Below are positions 1 to 8,769 of a stretch of DNA of 64,000 bases, piece after piece. The notes beneath the pieces were generated by a model, which saw only the letters and a list, made by a program, of their open reading frames with translations, had not been told where the DNA came from and ran no database searches. The stretch lies in NCBI RefSeq assembly GCF_029960645.1, contig NZ_JASBQY010000001.1:21641-85640 (forward strand), given 5' to 3'. Made by a program: the position numbers and the translations under genes. Every line of letters begins with the position of its first letter. The stretch's first letter is position 1. The DNA is from Arthrobacter sp. AL12 (GTDB lineage: Bacteria > Actinomycetota > Actinomycetes > Actinomycetales > Micrococcaceae).

Positions 1-120
1 GCCCCCGGCGGGCAGATCAGGGCGCACACGCGCCCCCGGCGGGCAGATCAGGGCGAACGCGCGCCCCCGGCGGGCAGATCAGGGCGCATGAAGGCCCGCC
101 AACCGCCCTGATCTGCCCGC
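1..120. repeat. 31-bp tandem repeat (3 copies) plus inverted copy
   Basis: A 24-nt block starting GCCCCCGGCGGGCAGATCAG occurs at 1, 32 and 63, a 31-bp period with about 7 variable bases between blocks. An inverted copy of its GCGGGCAGATCAGGGCG part lies at 104-120 and can pair with 70-86 as a 17-bp stem. The array may continue to the left of the window. It lies beyond the pckG terminator and overlaps no convincing gene. Confidence 0.8.
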
Positions 121-165
121 GCGCGGATCGCCTGCCGGCGAGGCGCTCCGCACGGCTTGACCTGA

Positions 166-219
166 TCCGACGACGGCGGCCCCGCACCTTTCGAAAGGCG
201 CGGGGCCGCCGTAGTCGGA
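166..219 (-). terminator. terminator of pckG
   Basis: A 20-bp stem with one mismatch (166-185 with 200-219) encloses a small inner CCTTT/AAAGG hairpin. It begins 12 bases past the pckG stop codon. The T-tract is weak. Confidence 0.8.
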
Positions 220-230
220 TCTGCCCGCTG

Positions 231-2063
231 TTAGTGCTCTGCCATGCGTTCCTTCAGGCCCTCAAGCTCTGAGCGCAGGGCGTCGGGCAGGGAGTCACCG
301 AATTTGGCGTACCACTCCTCGATGGAGGCGAGCTCGGTATCCCACTCCCCGCGGTCCACGCGGACGGCGTCTTCCACGTGGGCGTGCGTTAGGTCCAGGC
401 CGCTGAGGTCCAGCGAGTTCCCGGCCGGCACGAAGCCGATGGGGGTCTCGACGGCGTCCGCCTTGCCTTCGATGCGCTCGATGGCCCACTTCAGGACGCG
501 TGCGTTGTCGCCGAAACCGGGCCAGGCGAAGCCGCCGTCGGCCGTGCGCCGGAACCAGTTCACCAGGAAGATGTGCGGCAGGCGTTCCGGGTTGGCCTTG
601 CCGGAGACACTGATCCAGTGCTTCAGGTAGTCGCCCGCGTCGTAGCCGATGAACGGCAGCATGGCCATCGGGTCGCGGCGCAGCACGCCGACCTGGCCGG
701 CGGCAGCGGCCGTCGTCTCGGAGGAGAGCGTGGAGCCCATGAAGATGCCGTTGGTCCAGCTGCGGGCCTGGGTGACCAGCGGGATCGTGGTCTTGCGGCG
801 TCCGCCGAAGAGGATCGCGGAGAGCTCCACGCCGTCGGGGCTGAAGTATTCCTCGGCCAGCATGTCGACCTGCGAGATCGGAGTGCAGAAGCGGGAATTC
901 GGGTGGGCTGCGGGCTGGTCCGAGTCGGGAGTCCAGGAGTTGCCCTGCCAGTCGGTCAGGTGCGCGGGAACCTCGTCGGTCATGCCCTCCCACCAGACGC
1001 CGCCGTCGTCCGTCAGGGCGACGTTGGTGAAGATGCTGTGGCCCTTGGCGATGGCGCGCATGGCATTGGGGTTGGTGCCCCAGCCGGTGCCCGGGGCAAC
1101 ACCGAACAGGCCGGCCTCCGGGTTGGTGGCGCGCAGTTCGCCTTCCTTGCCGATCCGCATCCAGGTGATGTCGTCGCCGAGGGTTTCGACCTTCCAGCCC
1201 TCGATCGTCGGGTCCAGCAGGGCAAGGTTGGTCTTGCCGCAGGCCGACGGGAAGGCAGCGGAGATGTAGTAGTTCTTCTTCTCCGGCGAGGTCAGCTTGA
1301 GGATGAGCATGTGCTCGGCGAGCCAGCCCTCGTCCCGGGCCATCACAGAGGCGATGCGCAGGGCGTAACACTTCTTGCCCAGCAGCGCGTTGCCGCCGTA
1401 GCCGGAGCCGAAGGACCAGATGGAGCGCTCTTCAGGGAAATGCACGATCCACTTGTCCGGGTTGCAGGGCCAGACGACGTCGGCCTGGCCGGGGGCCAGC
1501 GGTGCGCCCAGGGAGTGCAGTGCGGGAACAAAGAACGCGTTGGTCGCGGTGATCTTGTCCAGGACCTCGGTGCCGATCGTGGCCATGATGCGCATGGAGG
1601 CGACAACATAGGCGCTGTCCGTAATCTCCACGCCAAATTTGGGGTCCTCGGCGTCAAGGTGGCCCATGACGAACGGGATGACGTACAGGGTGCGGCCGCG
1701 CATGGAGCCGCGGAACAGGCCGTGCAGCTTCTCCTTCATCTCCGCCGGAGCCATCCAGTTGTTGGTGAAGCCGGCATCGCGTTCCTTCTCGGAGCAGATG
1801 AAGGTCTGCTCTTCGACGCGGGCCACATCGGCGGGGTCGGAGAATGCCGCGAAGGACTTGGGGAACAGCTCCTCGTTCAGGCGGGTCAGAGTGCCCGCGG
1901 CAACGAGTTCATCCGTGAGCCGGGTGTTCTCTTCTTCGGAGCCGTCTACCCAGTGGATCCGCTCCGGCTGGGTCAGTTCAGCTACCTCTTCAACCCATGC
2001 CAGCAGGCCAGCATGTGTGGTGGGTGCTTTTTCAAGCAACGGCAGTCGCGCCAAATCTCCCAT
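231..2063 (-). CDS. pckG: phosphoenolpyruvate carboxykinase (GTP)
   Basis: Converts oxaloacetate and GTP to PEP, CO2 and GDP, the first committed step of gluconeogenesis, in the cytosol. The protein has 610 residues, the usual length for GTP-dependent PEPCK. It carries the P-loop-like [13 protein letters not shown] near residue 270 and the metal-binding GDDITWMR about 20 residues later, plus the family stretch [11 protein letters not shown]. The ATG at 2063 follows an AAGGGA ribosome site. It is monocistronic: a strong hairpin lies just downstream, and a CRP-like site and a palindrome lie about 150 bases upstream. With ppsA and ppc it is one of three PEP-node enzymes in the window. Confidence 0.98.
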   Translation of the reverse strand: MGDLARLPLLEKAPTTHAGLLAWVEEVAELTQPERIHWVDGSEEENTRLTDELVAAGTLTRLNEELFPKSFAAFSDPADVARVEEQTFICSEKERDAGFTNNWMAPAEMKEKLHGLFRGSMRGRTLYVIPFVMGHLDAEDPKFGVEITDSAYVVASMRIMATIGTEVLDKITATNAFFVPALHSLGAPLAPGQADVVWPCNPDKWIVHFPEERSIWSFGSGYGGNALLGKKCYALRIASVMARDEGWLAEHMLILKLTSPEKKNYYISAAFPSACGKTNLALLDPTIEGWKVETLGDDITWMRIGKEGELRATNPEAGLFGVAPGTGWGTNPNAMRAIAKGHSIFTNVALTDDGGVWWEGMTDEVPAHLTDWQGNSWTPDSDQPAAHPNSRFCTPISQVDMLAEEYFSPDGVELSAILFGGRRKTTIPLVTQARSWTNGIFMGSTLSSETTAAAAGQVGVLRRDPMAMLPFIGYDAGDYLKHWISVSGKANPERLPHIFLVNWFRRTADGGFAWPGFGDNARVLKWAIERIEGKADAVETPIGFVPAGNSLDLSGLDLTHAHVEDAVRVDRGEWDTELASIEEWYAKFGDSLPDALRSELEGLKERMAEH

Positions 2064-2212
2064 TACGGTTCCCTTCCTCGGGTTCAGTCGTGTGTCCTAA
2101 ATGTAGGGCTAGATCACCCCCCGAAATCGGGGACAGATGTGGGATGTCCGGGGGCGTGGAAATCAAAAACCGCAGAAATACAAGGAATAGATGGTACGAA
2201 GTGGCCCTATTT

Positions 2213-2240
2213 TGTGACTAAGGTCACGTAGACCGGTCTA
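2213..2240. promoter_or_regulatory. CRP/GlxR-like site next to a 12-bp palindrome
   Basis: TGTGACTAAGGTCACG (2213-2228) fits the CRP/GlxR pattern TGTGA-N6-TCACA with one mismatch. It is followed by the perfect palindrome TAGACCGGTCTA (2229-2240). Both lie 150-180 bases upstream of the pckG start, so carbon-source control of pckG is plausible. A further GC-rich hairpin (2119-2132) lies in the probable leader. Confidence 0.5.
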
Positions 2241-2337
2241 GTCGGCCAGATTACACCTGTTTCGATTTGTCACTACGGCCACACCTCGCGTAAAGTAATT
2301 CGAGGTTCGGGGGCAAGAAGTTCCAGGAACCGAAGAT

Positions 2338-2411
2338 GCGCCCATAGCTCAGCTGGATAGAGCGCCTGTCTACGGAACAGGAGGCCGGGGGTTCGAATCC
2401 CTCTGGGCGCA
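2338..2411 (+). tRNA. tRNA-Arg (ACG)
   Basis: A full cloverleaf is visible. The acceptor GCGCCCA pairs with TGGGCGC, the D-arm is GCTC/GAGC, the anticodon stem is CCTGT/ACAGG with loop CTACGGA (anticodon ACG), and the T-loop is TTCGAAT. The CCA end is not encoded. A terminator follows directly. Confidence 0.95.
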
Positions 2412-2417
2412 CAGAGA

Positions 2418-2453
2418 AAATGATCCGCACCGGTCCGCCGGTGCGGATCATTT
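2418..2453 (+). terminator. terminator after tRNA-Arg
   Basis: Perfect 16-bp stem AAATGATCCGCACCGG / CCGGTGCGGATCATTT with a 4-base loop and a short T-rich tail. Confidence 0.85.
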
Positions 2454-2540
2454 GTTTAACGCCCGACGCCGGGTGGCCCCGGTGCGTCGCACCGTAGGGA
2501 CTCCCCGGCGCGCCGCGACGGCGGGACGCCAAGGTGCGCC

Positions 2541-3359
2541 CTACGGTGCGACGGCCCGGCTGATCCGGAGCCGGATACCGTCGAAGTGGCCGTTGAGCCG
2601 CTGCGCCGCGAGAACCTTGTCGCCGGCCGAGACGGCGTCGTAGATCCCGCGGTGCAGGGCCGCTGTCTCCAGCAGATCGACGTCCTCGGCTCCGCCCAGC
2701 TCCACGTGGAGCCGCCGGTACACCTGCCAGAAGACACCCAGCAGGCTGACCAGCAGCGCGTTGTTCAGTGGCTCGAACAGCCGGCAGTGGAAGTCGGCGT
2801 CCGCTTCGACGAAGTTCGCCCCGGCGCCGGCCAGCCCCTCCATCCGGAGCACGGTTTCCTGGACCGCCGCCAGCTGCTCCGGGGTCATCAGGTCCATGGC
2901 GGCCGCAATCAGACCGGCCTCCAAGGCCTGCCGGACGTCCACCAGCTGCAGGGCCTCCTCTCCGTGATGCCGCAGCGACAACCGGCCCCGGAACGTGAGG
3001 CCGTCGGTGAGGGCGTCAAAATTGCTCGGCGCCACGAACATGCCGAAGCCGTGGCGGATCTCAATAACTCCCAGGGCTTGGAGCACCTTCAGCGATTCCC
3101 GCAGGGTGTTCCGGCCAACACCCAGCGCGGCGGAGAGCTCATGCTCGGTCGGCAGCGGATCCCCGGCATCCAGCTCACGCTCCAGGATCAGCTCCATTAT
3201 GTCCGCCTGCAGTGCCCGGAGCCGGGCTTGCGCGCTGAACCTCGCCGGTGGCATGGGCCCGGCTCCGGTGACGCCCACCGCTCCCAGGCTCCGCGGGCCG
3301 CCCGCTCCATGGCCGCCCGCCCTGCCCGCGCCTCCGGCGGTCGCGTTTTCTTCCGACAT
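2541..3359 (-). CDS. GntR/FadR-family transcriptional regulator
   Basis: A metabolite-responsive DNA-binding repressor of the FadR (FCD) subgroup, 272 residues. The winged helix (LPTEHELSAALGVGRNTLRESL, then a hairpin wing ending FGMFV) follows a flexible Gly/Ala-rich N-terminus. The C-terminal FCD domain shows the expected D and H residues (DVRQALEAG; DADFHCRLFEPLNN). The ATG at 3359 is chosen because GGGGGAGGG lies just upstream; a longer in-frame start would overlap the divergent oxidoreductase gene. The 107-bp gap to that gene contains GTGGTCCCAC (3398-3407), a possible operator. The divergent oxidoreductase may be a target, but the ligand is unknown. Confidence 0.88.
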   Translation of the reverse strand: MSEENATAGGAGRAGGHGAGGPRSLGAVGVTGAGPMPPARFSAQARLRALQADIMELILERELDAGDPLPTEHELSAALGVGRNTLRESLKVLQALGVIEIRHGFGMFVAPSNFDALTDGLTFRGRLSLRHHGEEALQLVDVRQALEAGLIAAAMDLMTPEQLAAVQETVLRMEGLAGAGANFVEADADFHCRLFEPLNNALLVSLLGVFWQVYRRLHVELGGAEDVDLLETAALHRGIYDAVSAGDKVLAAQRLNGHFDGIRLRISRAVAP

Positions 3360-3466
3360 GGCCCTGCCCTCCCCCAAGTATGTTCCCAACAGTAGCGGTG
3401 GTCCCACGTCCTGCAAAGGGCGTTCCTCACGGGTCTGCGGCCCTGCACCGGGCGTAGGCTTTTGCC

Positions 3467-4924
3467 ATGACGGCACAGCTTGAACAAGAATTTGATGTCA
3501 TTGTGATCGGTGGCGGCGCCGTGGGCGAAAACGTGGCGGACCGCGTCGTGCAGGGCGGGCTGACCGCAGTGATCATTGAGGCAGAACTGGTGGGCGGCGA
3601 GTGCTCCTACTGGGCCTGCATGCCCTCCAAGGCACTGCTGCGCCCCGGCACCGCCCTTCACGGCGCCCAGACCGTGCCCGGCGCCGAAGAAGCCATCACC
3701 CGGACCCTGGACACAGCCGCCGTCCTGAAACGCCGCGACTACTTCACGTCCAACTGGCAGGACGACGGCCAGGTCAAGTGGCTCCAGGACACCGGCATCG
3801 AGTTGATCCGCGGCCACGGCTGGATCACTGGCCCCCGAAAGGTTGAAGTCGCGGGTCTGGACGGCAACAGCTACGTGCTCTCGGCACGGCACGCCGTTGT
3901 GGTGGCCACCGGGTCCTCGCCCACGGTGCCGCCCGTCGAAGGATTGTCCGACGTGGACTACTGGACCACCCGGGAGGCGACTTCCGCGCATCAGATCCCG
4001 CGCCGGCTGGCGGTGCTGGGCGGCGGTGTCGCCGGCACCGAACTCGCCCAGGCCTTCGCCCGGCTGGGCTCCTCGGTGACCCTGGTGGCCCGCGGCGGCC
4101 TGCTGCGGGCCTTCCCGGAGGAGGCAGCCGCGCTGGTCGCCGCCGGGCTGCGGGCGGACGGCGTCAGCCTCCACCTGCACACCGGAACCGACAGCGTCCG
4201 CGAGAACGACGACGGCTCCCTCACCCTCGAGCTGGCGGGCGGCGGCGCCGTGACGGCGGACAAGCTCCTGGTCACCACCGGACGGCATCCCGCCCTCGAA
4301 GGGACCGGTCTGGAGAGCGTCGGACTCGCCGCCGCGGACGGCCGGGAACTGCGGCTCAGCACAGACTCCACCGGTCTGGTGTCGGGCGGCACCGGGAACG
4401 ACGCCGAACCGTGGCTGTACGCCGCGGGCGACGCCGCCGGGAGGGTCATGCTGACCCATCAGGGCAAGTACGGTGCGCGGGCCACGGGTGACGCCATTGC
4501 CGCCCGGGCCAGGGGCGAGCTCGGCGGCGAGGCCGCGCCGTGGAGCCGGTACGCCCGGACCGCGGACGACCATGCGGTGCCCAATGTGGTGTTCACCGAT
4601 CCGGAACTGGCCAATGTGGGACGGACCGTGCAGCAGGCGGAACGGGAGGGCTTCAGCGTCTCCTCCGTGGAACTGCCGATCCAGGTGGCCGGATCCTCAC
4701 TGCATTCCGAACGGTACGAGGGCTGGGCGCAGCTGGTGGTCGACGAGGACCGGAAGGTGCTGCTGGGAGCCACCTTTGCCGGCCCGGATGTGGCCGAACT
4801 GCTGCACGCCGCCACGATCGCGATCGTCGGCGAGGTCCCGCTGGACCGGCTGTGGCACGCCGTGCCGGCCTATCCCACGATCAGCGAGGTCTGGCTGCGG
4901 CTGCTTGAGGAATACGGCCTCTGA
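3467..4924 (+). CDS. FAD-dependent pyridine nucleotide-disulfide oxidoreductase (Lpd/MerA-like)
   Basis: Flavoprotein of the dihydrolipoamide dehydrogenase / mercuric reductase family, 485 residues. FAD-binding VIVIGGGAVGENVA lies at the N-terminus and the redox-active disulfide is C46/C51 in GGECSYWACMPSK. A second Rossmann motif (LAVLGGGVAGTELAQAFARL) binds NAD(P)H. The dimerisation domain ends HAVPAYPTISEVW. The His that acts as base in true dihydrolipoamide dehydrogenases (HPT-x-SE) is Tyr here, and no 2-oxoacid dehydrogenase genes are nearby. It is therefore more likely a quinone, disulfide or metal reductase than E3. The divergent FadR-type gene may regulate it. Confidence 0.85.
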   Translation: MTAQLEQEFDVIVIGGGAVGENVADRVVQGGLTAVIIEAELVGGECSYWACMPSKALLRPGTALHGAQTVPGAEEAITRTLDTAAVLKRRDYFTSNWQDDGQVKWLQDTGIELIRGHGWITGPRKVEVAGLDGNSYVLSARHAVVVATGSSPTVPPVEGLSDVDYWTTREATSAHQIPRRLAVLGGGVAGTELAQAFARLGSSVTLVARGGLLRAFPEEAAALVAAGLRADGVSLHLHTGTDSVRENDDGSLTLELAGGGAVTADKLLVTTGRHPALEGTGLESVGLAAADGRELRLSTDSTGLVSGGTGNDAEPWLYAAGDAAGRVMLTHQGKYGARATGDAIAARARGELGGEAAPWSRYARTADDHAVPNVVFTDPELANVGRTVQQAEREGFSVSSVELPIQVAGSSLHSERYEGWAQLVVDEDRKVLLGATFAGPDVAELLHAATIAIVGEVPLDRLWHAVPAYPTISEVWLRLLEEYGL

Positions 4925-4953
4925 TCCGCAGAGGGGCGACTGCACGCTCTGAT

Positions 4954-5099
4954 CCGCCGAGGTGTCACTTCGCGCCGATGTTTCGCCCAGACATCGGCGC
5001 CAAGTATGACCTCGGCGGGGCGCCCGGCTCTGATCCGCCGAAGTGTCACTTCGCGCCGATGTTTCCCGCGGACATCGGCGCGAAGTCTGACCTCGGCGG
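4954..5099. repeat. two copies of a ~65-bp intergenic palindromic repeat
   Basis: 4954-5018 and 5035-5099 are each near-perfect long palindromes (about 23/27 and 24/28 paired arm bases). The outer arms are CCGCCGAGGT and the inner arms CTTCGCGCCGATG, around a 9-11-base loop. They are direct repeats of each other, 81 bp apart. A divergent third copy lies at 40282-40339. They resemble REP/BIME-type elements and may also terminate the upstream oxidoreductase transcript. Confidence 0.8.
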
Positions 5100-5167
5100 A
5101 ACGATTCGGCGGCAACGATTCGCCCGGCCGGCCCCGCAACTGTTTAATCACACTTCCCTGATCGTAT

Positions 5168-5196
5168 TTGAACTGACCGGTCAGTTCGGTTAGCCT
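5168..5196 (+). promoter_or_regulatory. promoter with embedded TetR-type operator (module 1)
   Basis: The -35-like TTGAAC (5168-5173) and -10-like TAGCCT (5191-5196) are 17 bp apart. The perfect 18-bp palindrome GAACTGACCGGTCAGTTC (5170-5187) fills the spacer. Its core ACTGAC-N2-GTCAGT matches the site before the paralogous operon at 57.6 kb, so it is probably bound by the TetR protein encoded at 8026-8757. Confidence 0.7.
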
Positions 5197-5228
5197 TGGT
5201 GTAGACATTTTTCTGCGAAAGGCTCCCC

Positions 5229-5954
5229 TTGCTCCGCGTGCACCAACTCTCCGTGAACGGCAGACGGGACGTGCTGCTTCCGGCCACGTCCCTTCAGGTC
5301 CGGCGCGGCGAACTCCTGCTGGTTTCGGCCAGCCGCCAGGACCAGCGCACCGCCCTGGCCCTGGCCCTGACCGGACGCCTCAAGCCCTCCGGCGGCCACT
5401 TCGAATGGGACGGCGCGGAGTGGGACGGCGGGGCCCGCATCAGGACCCTGCGGCAGGCGAGTGCCGTGGTGGACTCCCCCGGAGTTAACGAACCCGAGCA
5501 GCACCTCAGCGTCCGTGACCTCGTCACCGAGGACCTGGCCCTGGTCCCGCGCCGTTACCGGGGCTCACTGCTCAGCAAACCCTGGCTCAAGGTCAACCGC
5601 TTCGAGGACGTCGCCGGGCTGTGGACCGAACAGCTGCCTCCGGCACGCCGGATCGGGCTGCTCACGGCCCTGGCCCTGGCGAATCCGCACACCGATCTGC
5701 TCGTCGTGGACTCACCGGACCGCCACGGGGACCCGGAGGACTGGCTGCCGCGGCTGGAGGAGCTGGCCTACGACGCCGGACGTCCGCTCGCCGTCGTCGC
5801 CACCGTTATCCGCGTCCCGGACCGCTGGACCGGGCCGGTCGCAGCGATCGGCAACGCGTGCCCCGCCGCCGGCCGGGACCCTTCCCTGGACGTTCCTGCA
5901 ACGTCCGGCACCCTCGGAATGGTCGGCGCACTCGACTTGGAGGACGCACAGTGA
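5229..5954 (+). CDS. ABC-transporter ATPase-like protein lacking catalytic residues
   Basis: The 241 residues follow the layout of an ABC nucleotide-binding domain: an N-terminal strand, a P-loop position ending LTGRLKPSGG, a signature region and a Walker-B-like DLLVVDSPD. The P-loop itself reads VSASRQDQRTALAL, without its glycines and invariant Lys. The signature is LPPARR instead of LSGGQ, and the Glu after the Walker B Asp is Ser. It may bind but probably does not hydrolyse ATP. The start is TTG at 5229, after GAAAGG. Its stop overlaps the next start (GTGA), so it is translationally coupled to the YhgE/Pip gene. A paralogue begins at 57619. Confidence 0.75.
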   Translation: MLRVHQLSVNGRRDVLLPATSLQVRRGELLLVSASRQDQRTALALALTGRLKPSGGHFEWDGAEWDGGARIRTLRQASAVVDSPGVNEPEQHLSVRDLVTEDLALVPRRYRGSLLSKPWLKVNRFEDVAGLWTEQLPPARRIGLLTALALANPHTDLLVVDSPDRHGDPEDWLPRLEELAYDAGRPLAVVATVIRVPDRWTGPVAAIGNACPAAGRDPSLDVPATSGTLGMVGALDLEDAQ

Positions 5955-8029
5955 CGGTGCTGCGGCTGGCCCGCTCCGAACTCAAGCGCATGACAGGCGG
6001 ACTGCTGCCCAAACTCACCATCCTGGCGCTGACCATGGTGCCCCTGCTCTACGGCGCCGTCTACCTCTACGCCAACTGGGATCCCTACGGAAACCTCAAC
6101 CAGATCGATGCGGCCCTCGTGGTGGAGGACACCGGTGCCACGTCCGCCGACGGCACCCGGCTCGAGGCCGGCCGGAAGGTCGCCGAGAGCCTCGCGGACG
6201 GGCACGTCTTCAACTGGCAGACCGTCTCCGGCACGGAGGAGGCGGACCAGGGCGTGAGCACCGGCAAGTACGCCTTCGCCCTGAAGATTCCGCGGGACTT
6301 CTCGGCGAACCTGGTCTCTCCCGGCAGCTTCGACGCCGCCAACCAGGCCATGCTCAACGTCACCACCAACGATGCGAACAACTACCTGCTGAGCACCATC
6401 GTGGACAAGCTCACCACCGCCGTGCACACCACGGTGGCCGCCGAGGTCGGCGAGGAAACCGCCAACCAGCTCCTCACCGGCTTCGGGACCATCCACACCC
6501 AGATGCTCAAGGCTTCCGACGGCGCAGGGCAGCTCGCCGGCGGCGTCGCCGGCCTGCACGACGGCACGGTCACCCTCCACCAGGGCACGGGCGGGCTCCG
6601 GACCGGCACGGCGGAGCTCTACGCCGGCCAGCTCAAGCTCCGGGACGGCGCCAACTCCCTGAATTCGGGGGCGGCCCAGCTCAGCGGCGGACTGTCCCAG
6701 CTCAAGGACAAAACCGCCACGCTGCCTGCCGATACCCGGGCACTCGCGGACGGCGCCGCCCGGGTATCGGCCGGCAACGCCGCGCTCGGGGCCAAGGTCC
6801 AGGGCCTGGCCGGCCAGCTGGCCGCCTCCGAAAAGGCAGCCGCACAGGCAACCGCCCAGGCAGAACGCAGCCGGGTGGCCGCGTCCAACAGCCGGCTCGT
6901 GGCAGCGGGGGCCCTCACGCCGGCTCAGGCGGAGGCCATCCTCGCGGACTTCGATGCCCACCCGGCCCCGCCGGCCCCGCCCGGGCCCGCGGGGCCCGCG
7001 GGGCCCGCGGCGACCCTCACTGCCGCAGCTGCGCAGATCCAGCAACTGGCGGACGGGTCCGCCGCGGTCAGCGCGGGGGCAACGAAGCTGGCGGCGGCCA
7101 CCCCCGCCCTCGGCGGCGCCATCACCCAGGCATCCACCGGGGCGGACCAGCTGGCCAGCGGCGCCGCCACCCTCGCCGCCGGTCAGCAGGGCGCCCTCGA
7201 CGGTGCCGCGAAGCTCTCCGAGGGCGCGCAAAAGCTCGACGACGGCGCGGCGAAGCTGGAAAGCGGGGCGGCCACGGCCTCCGACGGCGCCGGGACCCTC
7301 GCGGCCGAACTCGCCCGGGGCGCCGGCCAGGTCCCCAACCCCACCGACACCCAGAAGGACAGCCTTGCCAAGGTGATGGCCGATCCGGTCGCCGTCAGCA
7401 ACGTCTCGCAGGCCAAGGCCGGCTCCTACGGCGCGGGCCTCGCACCGTTCTTCCTCACCCTGGCCCTGTGGATCGGCGTCTTTATGCTGATCCAGGCGAT
7501 GCGGCCAGTCACCCAGCGGGCTCTGGCGTCGAACGCCCCGGCGTGGAAAATCGCCGTCGGCGGGTGGCTGCCGTTCCTGGCCGTCTCGGCGGTCCAGGCG
7601 AGCCTGCTGACCCTGGTGGTCGATGTGGGCCTGGGCCTCAGCCCCGCCCACCCCTGGCTGATGTGGTTCCTGATGCTGGCTGCCGCGATGGCGTTCAGCG
7701 CGATCATCCAGGGCGTCGTGGCGTTGCTCGGCTCCCCCGGCAAGCTCGTGGTGCTCATCCTGCTGGTGCTGCAGCTGGTCTCCTCGGGGGGCACCTTCCC
7801 CTGGCAGACCACGCCCCAGCCGCTCCACGTCGTGCACCAGCTCCTGCCGATGGGGTACGTCGTCAACGGCATGCGGCACCTGATCTACGGCGCTGACCTG
7901 GCAGTCATCCTGCCCACGATGCTGGGGCTGCTTGGCTACACTTTGCTGGGCACGGCCCTGTCCACCCTGGCCGTAAGGAAGCACAAGTACTGGACCTTGA
8001 AGACCCTGAAACCGGAGATCGCCGTATGA
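5951..8029 (+). CDS. YhgE/Pip-domain membrane protein
   Basis: 692 residues. The N-terminal segment KLTILALTMVPLLYGAVYLY is a transmembrane helix, followed by a large extracytoplasmic region. This region is rich in heptad-like Leu/Ala/Gly repeats (L..G...L..G) and contains a Pro/Gly/Ala-rich insert near residues 335-355. Five or six membrane helices form the C-terminus, with the family signature SSGGTFPWQTTP. YhgE/Pip proteins are related to phage receptors, to EsaA of type VII secretion and to ABC-2 permeases. The GTG at 5951 overlaps the ATPase-like stop, and the last bases overlap the TetR start (ATGA). It probably acts with its ATPase-like partner in export or envelope assembly; the substrate is unknown. 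Confidence 0.85.
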   Translation: MTVLRLARSELKRMTGGLLPKLTILALTMVPLLYGAVYLYANWDPYGNLNQIDAALVVEDTGATSADGTRLEAGRKVAESLADGHVFNWQTVSGTEEADQGVSTGKYAFALKIPRDFSANLVSPGSFDAANQAMLNVTTNDANNYLLSTIVDKLTTAVHTTVAAEVGEETANQLLTGFGTIHTQMLKASDGAGQLAGGVAGLHDGTVTLHQGTGGLRTGTAELYAGQLKLRDGANSLNSGAAQLSGGLSQLKDKTATLPADTRALADGAARVSAGNAALGAKVQGLAGQLAASEKAAAQATAQAERSRVAASNSRLVAAGALTPAQAEAILADFDAHPAPPAPPGPAGPAGPAATLTAAAAQIQQLADGSAAVSAGATKLAAATPALGGAITQASTGADQLASGAATLAAGQQGALDGAAKLSEGAQKLDDGAAKLESGAATASDGAGTLAAELARGAGQVPNPTDTQKDSLAKVMADPVAVSNVSQAKAGSYGAGLAPFFLTLALWIGVFMLIQAMRPVTQRALASNAPAWKIAVGGWLPFLAVSAVQASLLTLVVDVGLGLSPAHPWLMWFLMLAAAMAFSAIIQGVVALLGSPGKLVVLILLVLQLVSSGGTFPWQTTPQPLHVVHQLLPMGYVVNGMRHLIYGADLAVILPTMLGLLGYTLLGTALSTLAVRKHKYWTLKTLKPEIAV

Positions 8030-8757
8030 GCAGCCGCACGGACAGCAGCATGGCGCCTTCCGTCGGGGCAGCGCCATCCGGGGTCAGGGCCCCTTCCGGC
8101 GCCGCGGCGCCGTCCGGGGGCAGGGCGGCTTCCGCGGTTCCCGCCCAAAGCACGGGGACCGCGAAAAAGCTCCGGCCGGCCCGCACCAACGCGACCAGGC
8201 AGAAGCTGTTCGAGGCCTCGATGGACCTAATTGGCGAGCGCGGAGTGGCAGGGGTGACAGTCGATGAGATCGCGGCGGCGGCCGGGGTCTCCAAGGGCAC
8301 CGTGTACTACAACTTCGGCAGCAAGTCGGACCTGATCGCCCAGCTGCTGCGCCACGGCGTGGACATCCTGCTGGCACGGCTGCTGAGCGTCAGTGACGAT
8401 TCGGCCGACCCTCTGGCGGCGATGGACGAGATGATCGGCCAGGCGATGGACTTCATGGATGAATACCCGTCCTTTGCCCGGCTGTGGGTCAGCGAGAACT
8501 GGCGGACCCCCAGCGAGTGGCAGGAGACCTTCACCGAGCTCCGGGAACGGCTGTTCACCGTGGTCCGCGCAGCGATCGATGCGGTGGCCGCCGTCTACCC
8601 GGTGGATCCGGCGGTGTCCCGGGGCAGCCTGGAGACGGCCATCTTCGGGGCCTGCTTCGTGGTGGGCCTGGACCGGCAGACCTACAACCCGGAGCGGACC
8701 CGCGAGCAAAGTGTCACCGCGATCATGGCGTCCATGCGCGGCTACGTCAGGAAGTAG
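8026..8757 (+). CDS. TetR-family regulator of YhgE/Pip module 1
   Basis: 243 residues. After a low-complexity Ala/Pro/Ser-rich leader of about 50 residues comes a typical TetR helix-turn-helix (TVDEIAAAAGVSKGTVYYNF, GSKSDL) and an all-helical ligand domain. It is the last gene of the operon, coupled by a 4-base overlap, so autoregulation through the palindrome at 5170-5187 is likely. The paralogue at 60468 lacks the long leader. An internal start would remove the leader, but no strong ribosome site decides this. Confidence 0.88.
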   Translation: MSSRTDSSMAPSVGAAPSGVRAPSGAAAPSGGRAASAVPAQSTGTAKKLRPARTNATRQKLFEASMDLIGERGVAGVTVDEIAAAAGVSKGTVYYNFGSKSDLIAQLLRHGVDILLARLLSVSDDSADPLAAMDEMIGQAMDFMDEYPSFARLWVSENWRTPSEWQETFTELRERLFTVVRAAIDAVAAVYPVDPAVSRGSLETAIFGACFVVGLDRQTYNPERTREQSVTAIMASMRGYVRK

Positions 8758-8769
8758 TCCCTCTCGGGG

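Noticed and set aside
1..120. CRISPR array
   Set aside because: Spacing between the identical blocks is only 7 nt, too short for spacers, and no cas genes are near.
573..2231. 552-codon plus-strand frame opposite pckG
   Set aside because: Antisense shadow caused by high GC at third positions; no domain and no ribosome site.
3467..4924. Dihydrolipoamide dehydrogenase (E3) annotation
   Set aside because: The catalytic His is Tyr and no 2-oxoacid dehydrogenase genes are adjacent.
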